Source: Pseudomonas sp. B20(2017) (lineage in GTDB: Bacteria > Pseudomonadota > Gammaproteobacteria > Pseudomonadales > Pseudomonadaceae). From it: DNA of 64,000 nt. Made by a program: the position numbers and the translations under genes. Below, one piece after another: positions 27,406-35,362 of this stretch (position 1 is its first letter; each line of letters opens with the position of its first letter). The stretch lies in NCBI RefSeq assembly GCF_002113125.1, contig NZ_NEJP01000001.1:372001-436000 (forward strand), written 5' to 3'. The notes below the pieces were generated by a model. It had not been told where the DNA came from. It made no database searches and saw only the letters and a program-made list of their open reading frames with translations.

Positions 27406-28266
27406 TCACTTCCCTGTAATAATTGAATGTGAAAGATAGTCGCTGACAGCCTTAAGCGCTTCTGGAGCACCCCGCAAGCCCTCGGTACCCAAATGTATAC
27501 GAGCATCCCCACCTGCAAAGTCGAAATGGTGCAACTCGACCGTACAATACGTACGTAAACTCCCAAACTCCAAATTCTCCAACTGCTCCTTATCCATTTT
27601 CAAAAGATATGCTTTACTCAAACCACTGGCAGAAGCTTTAGATTCGGGCGAGTTTAAACCAATACAATTTATCTTCCGTGGTGTTCCATCACGCCGGCGC
27701 CAGTCCTGCATAACAAAAATTCGAACAGAGAATTCATTTTTGATACTGGGTGGAGGCGCGGTAAGCCAAAGTTCCAGGCCTGGATAATTTTTCAGCTTAA
27801 CAATCAGTTCATCCGGCCAATCCACATGCCGCCCGCCCATATTGTGCGGTTCCGTGGTATCCCTTCTGGTGTAAAGCCTGGCGGTAACGTGGTAATGCGT
27901 CCAGCTGGTGGGTGGTTCTACCCCAAGAGTTTCATACACAGGAACCAGTTCTTTTCCCGTCCACCAGAATGACCCATCAAGAAGATCGGCAATACAGGAA
28001 CCGTCGCTCCTTAATGTCGATCCAAAATAGAACCCTGGAATCCTTGTACGATCCAGCAGGCTGCCGCCAAGTATCGGGACCTGCTCCATACCCGCCAGCT
28101 TCCTGCTGCATTCCCCTTGTTTCTTCTGATAAATCTCCCGCGCTTCTGCGGCCTCCTCCCATCGGATACAGAAATCAACGACCCAGTAACAGATCGCTAG
28201 TAACACGCCATATTTAATTCCCCTTCTGCACTGGCGGAAAACTTCCTTGCGAGACATCTTAAGCAT
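27406..28266 (-). CDS. Unknown membrane-anchored protein in the RTX operon
   Basis: A 286-aa protein with a basic N-terminus, one membrane helix (YGVLLAICYWVVDFC, about residues 19-33) and a soluble, presumably periplasmic remainder of about 250 residues rich in Trp and Tyr. No family is recognised. ATG 28266 has GGAG at a good distance. It sits between the glycosyltransferase and the 127-aa gene, with gaps of 46 and 2 bases, so it is part of one leftward operon. Low GC matches its neighbours. Confidence 0.72.
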   Translation of the reverse strand: MLKMSRKEVFRQCRRGIKYGVLLAICYWVVDFCIRWEEAAEAREIYQKKQGECSRKLAGMEQVPILGGSLLDRTRIPGFYFGSTLRSDGSCIADLLDGSFWWTGKELVPVYETLGVEPPTSWTHYHVTARLYTRRDTTEPHNMGGRHVDWPDELIVKLKNYPGLELWLTAPPPSIKNEFSVRIFVMQDWRRRDGTPRKINCIGLNSPESKASASGLSKAYLLKMDKEQLENLEFGSLRTYCTVELHHFDFAGGDARIHLGTEGLRGAPEALKAVSDYLSHSIITGK

Positions 28267-28312
28267 TTCAAATCTCCATTTTAAAATGACCAATCACATC
28301 ACTCGAAACAAC

Positions 28313-29512
28313 TCACCTCATCAACTCCTTAAACACTTCAAAGTAACCGCTTACCCCTTTAACCACATCGAATTCGCTTGCCTTCAACCTCGCCGCATCC
28401 TTCATAGACTCAAAACTACCGAAAGACGTTAAAACCCTGCACACTGCCGTGGCGATTTCTTCAGCGTCAAAAAAATCAACAAGTATCCCGCTGATTCCAT
28501 CTTCGATAACTTCCTGCACGGGAGCGGTATTTGAACCTATGACAACACAGCCAGATGCCATGGATTCCAACAGAGACCAAGACAAAACAAAGGGATATGT
28601 CAAATACACGTGAGCCTTTGAAAGACTCAGAACCGACCTGTATGTTTGATAAGGCAACTTCCCAACAAAGTGAACATTGGAAATATCAACATCCACCTCC
28701 GCGACCATCTTGCTTCGCCAGTTCGGGTATCCAATGGGCATCCGCCCATAACTGACATCATCCCCACCCACTACAATGACCTGCGCGCTCGGGCACTTTT
28801 CCTGAATATAGGGAATGGATCTCATAAAACTATGAAAGCCTCGGTAAGGTTCCAGGTTTCTGGCGACATAAGTCACGATAGGCTGACCTGCTCTTATCAC
28901 GCACCCACTCGGCAGCGTTACAGACTCGACCTTTTCTGATTCGGCAAATTGAACAATGCCTTCGTGAATGACGCGAATTTTAGACTGATATGTTTTAGGA
29001 AAAAGACCGCGCTGCCATTGTGTAGGTGCAATCCCGGCATCACACTGTTCAACATTCAGGAGATGCATCGAATTCAAGACTCTAAGCCTTGAGGTCGCGT
29101 CCATCGCACAGGGAAATTCAGGATCAAAACCAGAGTCGGCCCCGTGCGCTCGGTAATAGTACTCACAGAAATGAACCAGAGGTACATCGGGGTAAACATC
29201 TTTGACGAATAGCGATTCACCCCACCCAGGATGAGCGAGAACTACATCAGGCCAAAAGCCTGCCTGACTGATGCTCTTCAGTATTCGTTGAACTTGTTGC
29301 CCGTCCGCAACAGCTTCTTCATATTTATGCAAATAGTCATGAGCGCCATTAGTCATCTTCCTTGATGGTCGATATCGAAATAACTTCACCCCGGCAATAC
29401 TTGGCGCTGTATCGCGTCCAATTGCAATGACGCCAAAACACCTGCGCAATGCTTCCAACGCCACATGACGAAATTGACCGGGAAAATTCTGATGAATGAT
29501 AAGAAGATTCAT
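28313..29512 (-). CDS. Glycosyltransferase family 4 protein
   Basis: A 399-aa GT-B fold transferase. The N-terminal half starts MNLLIIHQNFPGQFRH, an acceptor-domain start typical of GT4. The C-terminal nucleotide-sugar domain has YVARNLEPYRGFHSFM and the donor-site Glu motif around LLESMASGCVVIGSNTAPVQEVI. No membrane helix is seen. Being first in the RTX operon, it may glycosylate the RTX protein or a surface polymer; that is inference. The ATG at 29512 opens the conserved fold. Base composition is low in GC compared with the flanking core genome. Confidence 0.85.
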   Translation of the reverse strand: MNLLIIHQNFPGQFRHVALEALRRCFGVIAIGRDTAPSIAGVKLFRYRPSRKMTNGAHDYLHKYEEAVADGQQVQRILKSISQAGFWPDVVLAHPGWGESLFVKDVYPDVPLVHFCEYYYRAHGADSGFDPEFPCAMDATSRLRVLNSMHLLNVEQCDAGIAPTQWQRGLFPKTYQSKIRVIHEGIVQFAESEKVESVTLPSGCVIRAGQPIVTYVARNLEPYRGFHSFMRSIPYIQEKCPSAQVIVVGGDDVSYGRMPIGYPNWRSKMVAEVDVDISNVHFVGKLPYQTYRSVLSLSKAHVYLTYPFVLSWSLLESMASGCVVIGSNTAPVQEVIEDGISGILVDFFDAEEIATAVCRVLTSFGSFESMKDAARLKASEFDVVKGVSGYFEVFKELMR

Positions 29513-29612
29513 ATCTGAGCAATAACCCGCGCTTATACACATCCATGAAATTGAAGTTTTTCAACGTCAACATGTGCATACAAACGCTAACAAATGGTCA
29601 GAAATAAAACTG

Positions 29613-29636
29613 TAGGAGGGTTCCGAGAACCTCCTA
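29613..29636. repeat. Inverted repeat upstream of the RTX operon
   Basis: TAGGAGGGTTC CGA GAACCTCCTA is a near-perfect dyad with one bulged G. It lies about 100 bases upstream of the glycosyltransferase start. There is no following T-run, so an operator or RNA hairpin is more likely than a terminator. Confidence 0.45.
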
Positions 29637-29675
29637 GGAGATGGTGCAATCCACACTCACACAAAAAACAGGCAC

Positions 29676-29707
29676 AAAAAAAGCGGCGCTCAATGCGCCG
29701 CTTTTTT
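29676..29707. terminator. Rho-independent terminator
   Basis: AAGCGGCGC TCAAT GCGCCGCTT with flanking A- and T-runs. It ends transcription of the Tyr/Gly-rich lipoprotein gene read leftward and insulates the RTX operon. Confidence 0.9.
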
Positions 29708-29715
29708 GTGGGTGG

Positions 29716-30114
29716 TTACCAGCGGTTGCCGTGTCTGTAATCGCCGCGTCCACTGTGACGGTCGTAGTTGCCACGACCCCGGCGGTCATCCCAGCCACCG
29801 CGACGATGGTCATCCCAGCGCCCGCGATCATGGCCGTGCCAGCGACGGTTCTCGTAGTAGCGCGGGGCCGGTTGGTAGTAACGAGGCACCGAGTAGTAGC
29901 GTGGTGCCGGTTGGTAATAGCGTGGCGCTGGCTGGTAGTAACGCGGGGCCGAGTAATACGAGCCACCGCCCGTGTAATAAGTGCCGCCGCTGTAATACGA
30001 AGGTGCCTGCGATGTGTAGACCTCTGAGCTGTAGTAGCCATCTCCGTAGGAATAAGGGACGCATCCGCCAAGGGAAAAAAGCATCACGGTAAACAGAAGA
30101 ATTCGGCGATACAT
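29716..30114 (-). CDS. Tyr/Arg-rich repetitive lipoprotein
   Basis: A 132-aa predicted lipoprotein with signal MYRRILLFTVMLFSLGGC and lipobox LGGC. The mature part has YY-rich sequence followed by four PRYY units (PRYYQPA and variants) and an Arg/Gly/Asp/His-rich tail. It is low-complexity and could be an outer-membrane or surface component; no function is known. The 15 bases up to and including its start (CAGGAGGCCGCCATG-like context) are shared with the next gene, 30293-30556, which shows that the two are related. Confidence 0.75.
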   Translation of the reverse strand: MYRRILLFTVMLFSLGGCVPYSYGDGYYSSEVYTSQAPSYYSGGTYYTGGGSYYSAPRYYQPAPRYYQPAPRYYSVPRYYQPAPRYYENRRWHGHDRGRWDDHRRGGWDDRRGRGNYDRHSGRGDYRHGNRW

Positions 30115-30292
30115 GGCGGCCTCCTGGACCGCGGGTAGCCACACCAGCGACGCTGGCAGGCGTCAGTCTTTTATTCGGCGACTGACGAAACATCTGACAG
30201 CGTTTTCGGAATCTGGTGCGTTTCTGCAACAACTTGAAACAAGTGGCTCATGAAACCTTATTCATGCACAAACGCCGTCATTCAGCCGCTGA

Positions 30293-30556
30293 TTAGTGGT
30301 GCCCACCGTGGTATCCGCCGCCGTGATAACCCCGTCCATAGCCGCCGCGATAGCCATAACCGCCGTAGTAATAGCGGGCACCGCCGTAGTAGCGCGGACC
30401 GTAATAACCACCGTAGTAATAGGGCGAGTAATAGCCGGGATAGTAATAGGGCGAGGAATAAACATCGTAGCCGCCGGCGTAGTAGTAACAGCCGGACAAC
30501 CCAAGACCGAGCACTGCTCCCAGCAGCACCCGACGCAGCCATTTTGAAATACGCAT
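30293..30556 (-). CDS. Tyr/Gly-rich small lipoprotein
   Basis: An 87-aa predicted lipoprotein with lipobox LSGC (Cys23), followed by a tail that is almost only Tyr, Gly, Arg and His (YYYGGYYGPRYYGG, ending HGGGYHGGHH). It is paralogous in style to the gene at 29716-30114 and has the same GGCGGCCTCCTG start context. The His-rich end could bind metal. No family function is known. Confidence 0.75.
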   Translation of the reverse strand: MRISKWLRRVLLGAVLGLGLSGCYYYAGGYDVYSSPYYYPGYYSPYYYGGYYGPRYYGGARYYYGGYGYRGGYGRGYHGGGYHGGHH

Positions 30557-30773
30557 GGCGGCCTCCTGAAAGACCTGTGACAGCAGTCGGCACAGACCGG
30601 CTGACATCAGGTTTGACTGGCTAACCGTTACCGAGTGCCCACGCCCCACCGAGCATCGGATCAGCGGCCATCGCGCTGCATCACGGTGCAGGCGCGCACC
30701 AACACAAAGCGTCGCGGGCACCTGCCAACTGAGCCCTGCTACCCGCAAGCCACATGGCAGACGGCTCGCCGCG

Positions 30774-30792
30774 ACTTGGCACGTCTCTCGCT
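30774..30792 (+). promoter_or_regulatory. Sigma-54 promoter of the guanidine operon
   Basis: TTGGCACG TCTC TCGCT matches the -24/-12 consensus YTGGCACG-N4-TTGCW at all but one position. The GG at 30778-30779 and GC at 30790-30791 are at the required spacing. It lies about 55 bases before the riboswitch and fits nitrogen-limitation (NtrC) control. A clear NtrC site was not found. Confidence 0.72.
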
Positions 30793-30843
30793 TTAGCCAA
30801 TCCGTGCAGGAGTCATCACAGGTTCGCGGCACCACAATTTGCA

Positions 30844-30948
30844 ATGGCTGACTAGGGTTCCGGCTCGCATCTGCGAGTGGCTGGTCCGAGAGTTGGCGAC
30901 CTCCAGTTGAGGTTACACGGCGGGACAAAAGCCCGGGAGACAAGCCAC
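30844..30948 (+). ncRNA. Guanidine-I riboswitch (ykkC-yxkD class)
   Basis: The conserved ykkC core is directly readable: CTAGGGTTCCGG, then CTGGTCCGAGAG, then CACGGCGGGACAAAAGCCCGGGAGA. P1 can form between TGGCT (30845-30849) and AGCCA (30943-30947), a hairpin CTCGCA-TC-TGCGAG lies at 30863-30876, and ACCTC-CAGTT-GAGGT (30899-30913) forms P2. This class binds guanidinium. It precedes an ABC transporter and guanidine/urea carboxylase genes, its known regulon. Bases 30901-30910 are exactly complementary to 30987-30996, which include the first gene's GGAG. Confidence 0.95.
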
Positions 30949-30986
30949 CGTTCGCGGTGCCGCGTTGCCTTCCTGTCCGCCCTTGA

Positions 30987-30996
30987 TCAACTGGAG
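30987..30996 (+). promoter_or_regulatory. Ribosome binding site region, predicted target of the riboswitch
   Basis: TCAACTGGAG holds the Shine-Dalgarno GGAG of the binding-protein gene at 31005. It is the perfect 10-base complement of CTCCAGTTGA in riboswitch P2, so the unliganded RNA could hide it. Confidence 0.6.
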
Positions 30997-31004
30997 AAGC
31001 CACC

Positions 31005-32072
31005 ATGTCCCGACTACGTTTGCCCGCCCTGCTCGCCGCCGCCTTCGCCGCCCTCCTCAGCAGCCAGACACAGGCTGCCCAGAAAGACCATTTCAGTGTC
31101 TGCTGGACGATCTACGCCGGCTGGATGCCATGGGAATACGCCGGCAGCCAGGGCATTGTCGATAAATGGGCGAAGAAATACGGGATCAAGATCGACGTGG
31201 TCCAGCTCAACGATTACGTCGAATCGATCAATCAGTACACCGCCGGTCAGTTCGACGGCTGCACCATGACCAACATGGACGCGTTGACCATCCCGGCCGC
31301 CGGCGGCGTCGACAGCACCGCGCTGATCGTCAGCGATTTCTCCAACGGCAACGACGGCATCGTCCTCAAGGGCGACGGCAAGAAAGTCGCCGACCTGAAG
31401 GGCATGGACGTCAACCTGGTCGAACTGTCGGTCTCGCATTACCTGCTGGCCCGCGCGCTGGACTCGGTCGACCTGACCGAAAAAGACCTGAAAGTGGTCA
31501 ACACCTCCGACGCCGACATTTCCGCCGCCTTCAACACCGAGCAGGTCAACGCCGTCACCACCTGGAACCCGATGCTTTCGGACATCAAGGCCAAACCGGG
31601 CGTGACCGAAGTCTTCAACTCCAGCCAGATCCCTGGCGAAATCATGGACATGATGGTGGTCAACAGCGCCACCCTCAAAGACAACCCGGCGCTGGGCAAG
31701 GCGCTGACCGGCGCATGGTTCGAAGTGGTCGAGTTGATGAACGCGAAAAACGCTGCGAGCAAAGCCGCGCTGGAGCACATGGCCAAAGCCTCGGGCACCG
31801 ACCTGGCCGGATTCCAGGCGCAACTGGACACCACCAGACTGTTCGCCACGCCGAAAGAAGCCCTGGCGTTCGCCACCAGCAAGCAACTGCCGGAAACCAT
31901 GCGCAGGGTCGCCGAGTTTTCGTTCCAGCACGGCTTGCTCGGCGAAGGCGCCAAGGACACCAGCGCGGTCGGCATGGCGTTCGCCAACGGCGTGACCAGC
32001 GGCGATACCGCCAATCTCAAGCTGCGTTTCGATCCGACCTACGTGCAGATGGCCGCCGACGCCAAGCTGTAA
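31005..32072 (+). CDS. ABC transporter substrate-binding protein (guanidine/urea operon)
   Basis: A 355-aa periplasmic protein with a signal peptide (MSRLRLPALLAAAFAALLSS, cleaved around AQA). It belongs to the NitT/TauT-like group found with urea carboxylase genes (WTIYAGWMPWEYA at the ligand-domain start). With the permease and ATPase that follow it forms an importer. Under a guanidine-I riboswitch the substrate is most likely guanidine; urea is the traditional annotation. The ATG at 31005 has GGAG ten bases upstream. Confidence 0.9.
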   Translation: MSRLRLPALLAAAFAALLSSQTQAAQKDHFSVCWTIYAGWMPWEYAGSQGIVDKWAKKYGIKIDVVQLNDYVESINQYTAGQFDGCTMTNMDALTIPAAGGVDSTALIVSDFSNGNDGIVLKGDGKKVADLKGMDVNLVELSVSHYLLARALDSVDLTEKDLKVVNTSDADISAAFNTEQVNAVTTWNPMLSDIKAKPGVTEVFNSSQIPGEIMDMMVVNSATLKDNPALGKALTGAWFEVVELMNAKNAASKAALEHMAKASGTDLAGFQAQLDTTRLFATPKEALAFATSKQLPETMRRVAEFSFQHGLLGEGAKDTSAVGMAFANGVTSGDTANLKLRFDPTYVQMAADAKL

Positions 32073-32090
32073 GCCACGGAGGATTTGGCC

Positions 32091-32906
32091 ATGCGCCTGA
32101 TCAATCGCCACCCGGATCGCGCCAGTCGTCTGCTGCTGGTGATCCTGCCGTTCGCCCTGGTGCTGTTCGCCTATTTCATGGGCTCGGCCGAACGTCTGGC
32201 GGAGAACCCCAACGACAAACTGCTGCCCAGTGCCGTGCAGATGACCGATGCGGTGAAACGCCTGGCATTCAATGCCGACAGCCGCACCGGTGCATATCTG
32301 CTCTGGCAGGACACCGCCGCGAGCCTGCAACGCCTGGCCATCGGCCTCGGCATCGCGGCGCTGGCCGGGCTGTGCCTGGGCATGGCGGCCGGCACCCTGC
32401 CGCTGTTCGGCGCACCGTTGTCGCCGATGCTGACGGTGTTATCGATGGTGCCACCCCTGGCGATCCTGCCGATTCTGTTCATCGTCTTCGGCCTTGGCGA
32501 GCTGTCGAAAGTGATGCTGATCGTGATCGGTATCACCCCGGCCCTGGCCCGTGATCTGGAACAGCGCGCCCGGGACATCCCCGTCGAACTGCTGATCAAG
32601 GCCCAGACCCTCGGCGCCTCGACCTGGACCTTGATGCTGCGTGTGGTGCTGCCACAACTGTTGCCGCGCCTGCTGATTTCACTGCGGCTGATGCTCGGTT
32701 CGGCGTGGCTGTTCCTGATCGCCGCCGAAGCTATCGCTTCCACCGACGGTCTGGGCTACCGGATTTTCCTCGTGCGCCGTTACCTGGCGATGGATGTGAT
32801 CCTGCCGTACGTGGTGTGGATCACCCTGCTCGCCTGGCTGATGGATTGGGGCCTCAAGCGCCTGACCCGGCGCGCATTCCCCTGGTATGAGGGGGCAGCC
32901 AAATGA
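32091..32906 (+). CDS. ABC transporter permease (guanidine/urea operon)
   Basis: A 271-aa inner membrane permease with about six helices and the EAA-loop segment QTLGASTWTLMLRVVLPQLLP, where it contacts the ATPase. It belongs to the NitT/TauT-like permeases. ATG 32091 has GGAGG nine bases before it. Its stop overlaps the ATPase gene start by 4 bases. Together with its neighbours it probably imports guanidine. Confidence 0.92.
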   Translation: MRLINRHPDRASRLLLVILPFALVLFAYFMGSAERLAENPNDKLLPSAVQMTDAVKRLAFNADSRTGAYLLWQDTAASLQRLAIGLGIAALAGLCLGMAAGTLPLFGAPLSPMLTVLSMVPPLAILPILFIVFGLGELSKVMLIVIGITPALARDLEQRARDIPVELLIKAQTLGASTWTLMLRVVLPQLLPRLLISLRLMLGSAWLFLIAAEAIASTDGLGYRIFLVRRYLAMDVILPYVVWITLLAWLMDWGLKRLTRRAFPWYEGAAK

Positions 32907-33691
32907 GCTTCATCACAGTGAATAACGTCTGGCAGCAATACGCCGACCAAGTGGTGCTCGAAGGCTTGAACCTCAATGTCAGCGAGGGCGAGTTCTGCAC
33001 GCTGGTCGGTGCCTCGGGTTGCGGCAAGTCGACCTTCCTGCGCTTGCTGCTCGGTCAGGAAACCGCCAGTCGCGGTGAGATTCTGCTCGACGGCCAGCCA
33101 CTGGCCCGCGAACCGGATGCCAGCCGTGGCGTGGTGTTCCAGCGCTACTCGGTGTTCCCGCACTTGAGCGTGCTGGACAACGTCGCCCTCGGCCTCGAAC
33201 TGCCCCGGGCGCCACTGCTCGGGCGTCTGTTCGGCAGCGCCAAACGCGACGCCCGCGAACAGGCCACGGCGCTGCTGCAAAAAGTCGGCCTCGGCCATGC
33301 GCTGGATAAGTACCCGGCGCAGCTGTCCGGCGGCATGCAACAGCGGCTGGCGATCGCCCAAGCGTTGATCATGAGGCCGCGCGTGTTGCTGCTCGACGAA
33401 CCGTTCGGCGCGCTCGATCCGGGCATTCGCAAGGACATGCACGCGCTGCTGCTGGAGCTGTGGCGCGAGACGCAACTGACCGTGTTCATGGTCACCCACG
33501 ACCTGTCCGAAGGTTTCAGCCTCGGCACCCGTCTGCTGGTGTTCGACAAGGTCCGCCTCGACCCGCACGCCCCCGGTGCCTATGGCGCCCGGATCACTTA
33601 CGACATCCCTTTGAACAGCGACCGCCGTGCCCAACGCACCGCCGTCGACGCCCTGCCGGTGCAACTGGCAAGCGCCCTTCGAACCGCTTGA
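32903..33691 (+). CDS. ABC transporter ATP-binding protein (guanidine/urea operon)
   Basis: A 262-aa ATPase with Walker A (GASGCGKSTF, about residues 37-46), Q-loop, signature LSGGMQQR, Walker B VLLLDEPFGALD and the switch His (VTHDLSEG). It energises the preceding permease. The 4-base overlap with the permease and 12-base gap to the first DUF1989 gene indicate a single transcript. Confidence 0.95.
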   Translation: MSFITVNNVWQQYADQVVLEGLNLNVSEGEFCTLVGASGCGKSTFLRLLLGQETASRGEILLDGQPLAREPDASRGVVFQRYSVFPHLSVLDNVALGLELPRAPLLGRLFGSAKRDAREQATALLQKVGLGHALDKYPAQLSGGMQQRLAIAQALIMRPRVLLLDEPFGALDPGIRKDMHALLLELWRETQLTVFMVTHDLSEGFSLGTRLLVFDKVRLDPHAPGAYGARITYDIPLNSDRRAQRTAVDALPVQLASALRTA

Positions 33692-33703
33692 GAGGAATTT
33701 CCC

Positions 33704-34429
33704 ATGACTGATTCAACCCGAATTTTCCCGCCCTTCGCCGAAGAAACCCTGCCCGGCGGCGGCCATCGCTCCTTCGTCTTGAAACGCGGACAACTGCTGC
33801 GCCTGACGGATCTGCGCGGTGGTGCCAACGTCAGCCTGACCTTGCTCAACGCCAACCAAAAAACCGAGCGCCTGAACCTGCCCGACAGCCTCAAATGTCA
33901 ACACACCGCCAAGCTGACCGCGGGCCATTGCCTCTACTCAGACATGGGCCGCGTGCTGGCGGCGATCACGGCGGATACCTGCGGCTGGAGTGACAGTCTC
34001 GGCGGTGTGCTGTGCGCCGAGGAAGTCGCGCAAAAGTACGGCCAGGGCCGCTATCAGGAACTGCGCAACGGCTTCTTTCGCAACGGCACCGACAACCTGC
34101 TGGTGGAGCTCGGCAAGTGGGGGCTGGGCCTGTCCGACCTGCTGATGACCCTCAACCTGTTCAGCCGTGTGAATGTCGATGAGGCCGGGCACTTCCACTT
34201 CGTCGAGGGCAATTCCAAAGCCGGCGACTACATCGAGTTGTACGCGCCGATGGACACCCTGGTCGTCCTCACCGCCCTGCAACACCCGATGGATCCATCG
34301 CCCGACTACGCCCCCAAACCGTTGAAGCTGAGCTGGATGAACGCCGACGCCAGCGTCGCCGAGCACTGCCGTACCTCGCGCCCGGAGAACGAGCGCGGCT
34401 TTATCAACACCGACCGTTTGTTCGCCTGA
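33704..34429 (+). CDS. DUF1989 protein, urea carboxylase-associated protein 1 / carboxyguanidine deiminase subunit
   Basis: A 241-aa DUF1989 protein. Two such proteins accompany the carboxylase in this operon type. Work on guanidine catabolism (CgdA/CgdB) showed that the pair deiminates carboxyguanidine to allophanate. Conserved DUF1989 segments are [12 protein letters not shown], likely including metal-binding Cys/Asp, and a late ENERGF. I cannot decide from sequence which of the two is CgdA. AGAGGA upstream supports the start. Confidence 0.88.
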   Translation: MTDSTRIFPPFAEETLPGGGHRSFVLKRGQLLRLTDLRGGANVSLTLLNANQKTERLNLPDSLKCQHTAKLTAGHCLYSDMGRVLAAITADTCGWSDSLGGVLCAEEVAQKYGQGRYQELRNGFFRNGTDNLLVELGKWGLGLSDLLMTLNLFSRVNVDEAGHFHFVEGNSKAGDYIELYAPMDTLVVLTALQHPMDPSPDYAPKPLKLSWMNADASVAEHCRTSRPENERGFINTDRLFA

Positions 34430-34440
34430 GGATCGTCGCC

Positions 34441-35082
34441 ATGTCAGTTGCTATCGCCACTTCGCAAAAACAACCGGACACTGCGGTATACCGCGCCACC
34501 ATTCCCGCCGGCGAACCCTGGCTGATGGAGGTCAAGGCCGGCCAGACCCTGCGCATCCTCGATCTGGAAGGCAATCAGGCGGTCGACACCTTGTTTTACA
34601 GCGCCGCCAATCCCCGTGAGCGCTACGACGTGCAGCGCACATTGCGTCGACAAAACAACGTCTACCTGAGCACCGGCAGCGTTTTGTATTCCAACCTCGG
34701 CAAACCGATGCTGACCATCATCGCCGACACCTGCGGCCGCCACGACACCCTCGGCGGCGCCTGCGCGCAAGAGAGCAACACCGTGCGCTACGCCCTGGAA
34801 AAACGCTACATGCACAGCTGCCGCGACAACTACCTGCGCGCCTGCGCCCACGACGGGCGCCTGGGCAAAGGAGACATCGGGCCGAACATCAATTTCTTCA
34901 TGAACGTGCCGGTGACTGCCGAGGGCGGCCTGACCTTCGAAGACGGGATTTCCGCCCCCGGCAAATACGTCGACCTGCGCGCGGAGATGGACGTGATCGT
35001 GCTGATCTCCAACTGCCCGCAACTGAACAACCCGTGCAACGCCTACAACCCGACACCTGCGGAGCTGCTGGTATGGAACTGA
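34441..35082 (+). CDS. DUF1989 protein, urea carboxylase-associated protein 2 / carboxyguanidine deiminase subunit
   Basis: A 213-aa DUF1989 paralog of the preceding protein and its presumed heteromeric partner. Shared motifs are [15 protein letters not shown] and the downstream CRDNYLRA and NFFMNVPV segments, with several Cys and His suited to metal binding. Eleven bases separate the two genes. In the guanidine pathway it would help convert carboxyguanidine to allophanate, which AtzF then hydrolyses. The REP-containing gap after it precedes the carboxylase. Confidence 0.88.
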   Translation: MSVAIATSQKQPDTAVYRATIPAGEPWLMEVKAGQTLRILDLEGNQAVDTLFYSAANPRERYDVQRTLRRQNNVYLSTGSVLYSNLGKPMLTIIADTCGRHDTLGGACAQESNTVRYALEKRYMHSCRDNYLRACAHDGRLGKGDIGPNINFFMNVPVTAEGGLTFEDGISAPGKYVDLRAEMDVIVLISNCPQLNNPCNAYNPTPAELLVWN

Positions 35083-35170
35083 AATTCGTCCGTCTGCGCC
35101 GTTGGCTTTTCGCCCTGTGCCAGGCCCGTTCCGGCCAGTGTCTGAAATCCCCAAAACACCCCTGAACCCT

Positions 35171-35258
35171 GTGGGAGCTGGCTTGCCAGCGATGGCGTCG
35201 ACACAGCCAACATTGATGATGACTGACACGCCGCCATCGCGGGCAAGCCCGCTCCCAC
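35171..35258. repeat. REP-type inverted repeat pair
   Basis: GTGGGAGCTGGCTTGCCAGCGATGGCG (35171-35197) and, in the opposite sense, CGCCATCGCGGGCAAGCCCGCTCCCAC (35232-35258) form a REP doublet inside the operon, in the 280-base gap before the carboxylase gene. The left unit is 24/25 identical, reversed, to a sequence inside that gene. Confidence 0.9.
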
Positions 35259-35362
35259 AAGGTCAATGGTGACTTTCGAAATTGTGATTTTGCCGTCGGG
35301 GACGACCCCGGCGCTCATCGAAAAACTGCGGGACGGCCCGCATCCCCTTCAGGGGTTTTGCC

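Noticed and set aside
30655..30720. NtrC binding site upstream of the sigma-54 promoter
   Set aside because: GCACCA and GGTGCA half-sites occur near 30680-30700 but not in the spacing of the known palindrome.
30785..32330. Open frames antisense to the binding-protein gene
   Set aside because: The plus-strand gene has a signal peptide and family match; the opposite frames do not resemble proteins.
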